Of a stretch of DNA of 23,496 bases, positions 22,541 through 23,496 are shown one piece after another; position 1 is the first letter of the stretch, and each line of letters starts with the position of its first letter. Made by a program: the position numbers and the translations under genes. Under the pieces are notes generated by a model. The model saw nothing but the letters and a program-made list of their open reading frames with translations, ran no database searches and was not told the origin of the DNA. The stretch comes from Candidatus Poseidonia alphae (GTDB lineage: Archaea > Thermoplasmatota > Poseidoniia > Poseidoniales > Poseidoniaceae), in the NCBI GenBank assembly GCA_002505405.1, contig DAVD01000020.1, forward strand, positions 2,110 to 25,605, given 5' to 3'.

Positions 22541-23320
22541 ATGGCCATTCAGATTGAGACCAACGACGGTATTCGATTGATACGCATGGGAGGGCAAGCC
22601 TCTACCCAGTCGTTCTCTGAGGAATTTCTACCCCTGATTGCTGGAGCCATTGATGAGGCCCTCATTGATTCGGATGTCAAAGGGATCGTCCTCACTGGAG
22701 ATGGACGCTTTTTCTCCGCAGGGGCAGACATCAACGCCTTTCAGCAATCCATTGATGATGACAGTGCGCCGGAACTGATTCGAAACCTCACTGGAATCCT
22801 TCACCCTCTTCTGATCCGGATGCGCACTTCTCCGACCGTTGTTATCGCTGCGTTAAACGGTGTTTCAGCAGGCGGTGGACTCGGTCTTGCCCTCGCATGC
22901 GATGCTCGTGTCGGCACCAAAGACGCCCGTATGGCGGCGTCGTATGCTGGAATGGGACTTTCACCCGATGGGGGGACAACCTGGCTTCTTCCACGGCTCG
23001 TTGGAGAGCGCGTTGCGCGTCGGTTTTTCTTTGAAAATCAGATTTGGTCTGGAGAAGAAGCCTGTTCCGCCGGTGCTATTGACCTCATCGTGAATCAAGA
23101 TGCTTTACTCTCAACCGCTCACGAGTGGGCAGCCACTTGGTCATCATGGGGGATGCATACCAAAGAGGCTACGAAGCATTTGCTTCATGTTCAAGCCGAT
23201 AACGACTTTGAGACTCATCTCAACCATGAGCGAACATTGATTGAAGCGGCAGGGACCACTCCTGCATTCAAAGAAGGCGTCAAAGCGTTTCTTGAGAAGC
23301 GTCGACCAACCTTTGATTGA
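22541..23320 (+). CDS. Crotonase-family enoyl-CoA isomerase (PaaG-like)
   Basis: A 259-residue crotonase. FFSAGADINAF (57-67) and NGVSAGGGLGLALACD (106-121) build the oxyanion hole. Neither catalytic glutamate of true hydratases is present: the first is G115 and the second aligns with Y135. Instead there is D143 in GLSPDGGTTWLLPRLVG, the motif and aspartate used by PaaG-type isomerases (ring 1,2-epoxyphenylacetyl-CoA isomerase and delta3-delta2 enoyl-CoA isomerases). Isomerisation rather than hydration is therefore the better call. It starts nine bases after the aldehyde dehydrogenase stop and is probably co-transcribed; together they could act in breakdown of an aromatic or unsaturated acid, an inference from two genes only. 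Confidence 0.9.
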   Translation: MAIQIETNDGIRLIRMGGQASTQSFSEEFLPLIAGAIDEALIDSDVKGIVLTGDGRFFSAGADINAFQQSIDDDSAPELIRNLTGILHPLLIRMRTSPTVVIAALNGVSAGGGLGLALACDARVGTKDARMAASYAGMGLSPDGGTTWLLPRLVGERVARRFFFENQIWSGEEACSAGAIDLIVNQDALLSTAHEWAATWSSWGMHTKEATKHLLHVQADNDFETHLNHERTLIEAAGTTPAFKEGVKAFLEKRRPTFD

Positions 23321-23325
23321 ACGGT

Positions 23326-23496
23326 TCATTGCATTTGATAGGCCACTTGAGGTTGTTTATCCTTACCAAAGCGCATCAACCCGATAACAAGGGCAACGGT
23401 TCCAATGCACATTGAACAGCATCCTGCAACGAACCCACCTCCGGCAGCAATTCCAAGGCCAATTGATTCTTCAAGAAGAGGCCCAAAAAGGTCGTC
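23326..23496 (-). CDS. C-terminal part of a small membrane protein (runs off the window)
   Basis: On the minus strand 56 codons are open from the window edge to a TGA at 23326-23328. The peptide begins DDLFGPLLEESIGLGIAAGG, then has a hydrophobic helix with the cysteine cluster GCCSMC, followed by CIGTVALVIGLMRFG and a polar tail KDKQPQVAYQMQ. Composition and the long glycine-rich membrane segment look like a real protein. Family not recognised; the N-terminus lies outside the window. Confidence 0.6.
   Translation of the reverse strand, partial: DDLFGPLLEESIGLGIAAGGGFVAGCCSMCIGTVALVIGLMRFGKDKQPQVAYQMQ

Noticed and set aside
1..23496. CRISPR arrays, insertion sequences, prophage or toxin-antitoxin genes
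   Set aside because: No regularly spaced repeats, transposase or integrase motifs, or paired small toxin-antitoxin genes are visible; the gene content looks chromosomal throughout.

Overview
The window reads as a compact archaeal chromosome segment, most likely from a marine Group II euryarchaeon (Candidatus Poseidoniales). Archaeal markers are an Alba chromatin protein, a stand-alone KEOPS kinase Bud32, a UPF0200 P-loop kinase, a 2-phosphoglycerate-kinase-like protein, a tRNA-Gly with a TATA box at the expected distance, several leaderless-looking starts and an archaeal type IV pilus/Tad-like assembly operon. Bacterial-type metabolic genes (aldehyde dehydrogenase, two crotonases, NadA, FluC) and moderate GC fit that lineage. 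The taxon is an inference from gene content. Genes are densely packed with overlapping convergent ends, and no intergenic stretch exceeds about 300 bases. I found no insertion sequence, CRISPR array or prophage.

Layout. 1-896: a secreted PKD-domain protein on the minus strand, with an open frame past its stop that suggests a frameshifted tail. 1076-1570: tRNA-Gly(GCC) and alba, which has a perfect hairpin directly before its start codon. 1552-3812: ArsC-like reductase (minus), a small membrane protein, then a pair made of a cysteine-free Mrp/NBP35-type ATPase and a DUF971 protein carrying the cysteines; together they resemble a split HCF101. 3889-5967: a PAP2/inositol-phosphorylceramide-synthase-like membrane enzyme fused to a large extracytoplasmic beta-rich domain. 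5958-9012: bud32 (minus), nadA, fluC/crcB (minus) and an RdgB-type house-cleaning pyrophosphatase. 9070-11123: a membrane-anchored acidic protein, then an Arg-rich unknown protein behind a strong TATA box and a structured leader, then a DCC-family thiol protein. 11126-14541: enoyl-CoA hydratase (minus) and a two-gene ABC-2 type exporter. 14599-15153: UPF0200 kinase.

15276-20312 is the centrepiece: a five-gene pilus operon comprising a secretion ATPase, two different TadC/PilC-like platform proteins and two small pilin-like proteins. The platform proteins carry unusual extracytoplasmic domains; the second has about 200 residues with four cysteines and several N-glycosylation sequons. 20309-23320: 2PGK-like kinase (minus), then an aldehyde dehydrogenase and a PaaG-like crotonase in one operon. 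The window ends inside a small membrane protein on the minus strand.

The points most worth a second look are the ectodomain-bearing pilus platform pair, the Cys-free Mrp plus four-Cys DUF971 pair, the two leader hairpins (alba and the Arg-rich gene), and the PAP2-propeller fusion.
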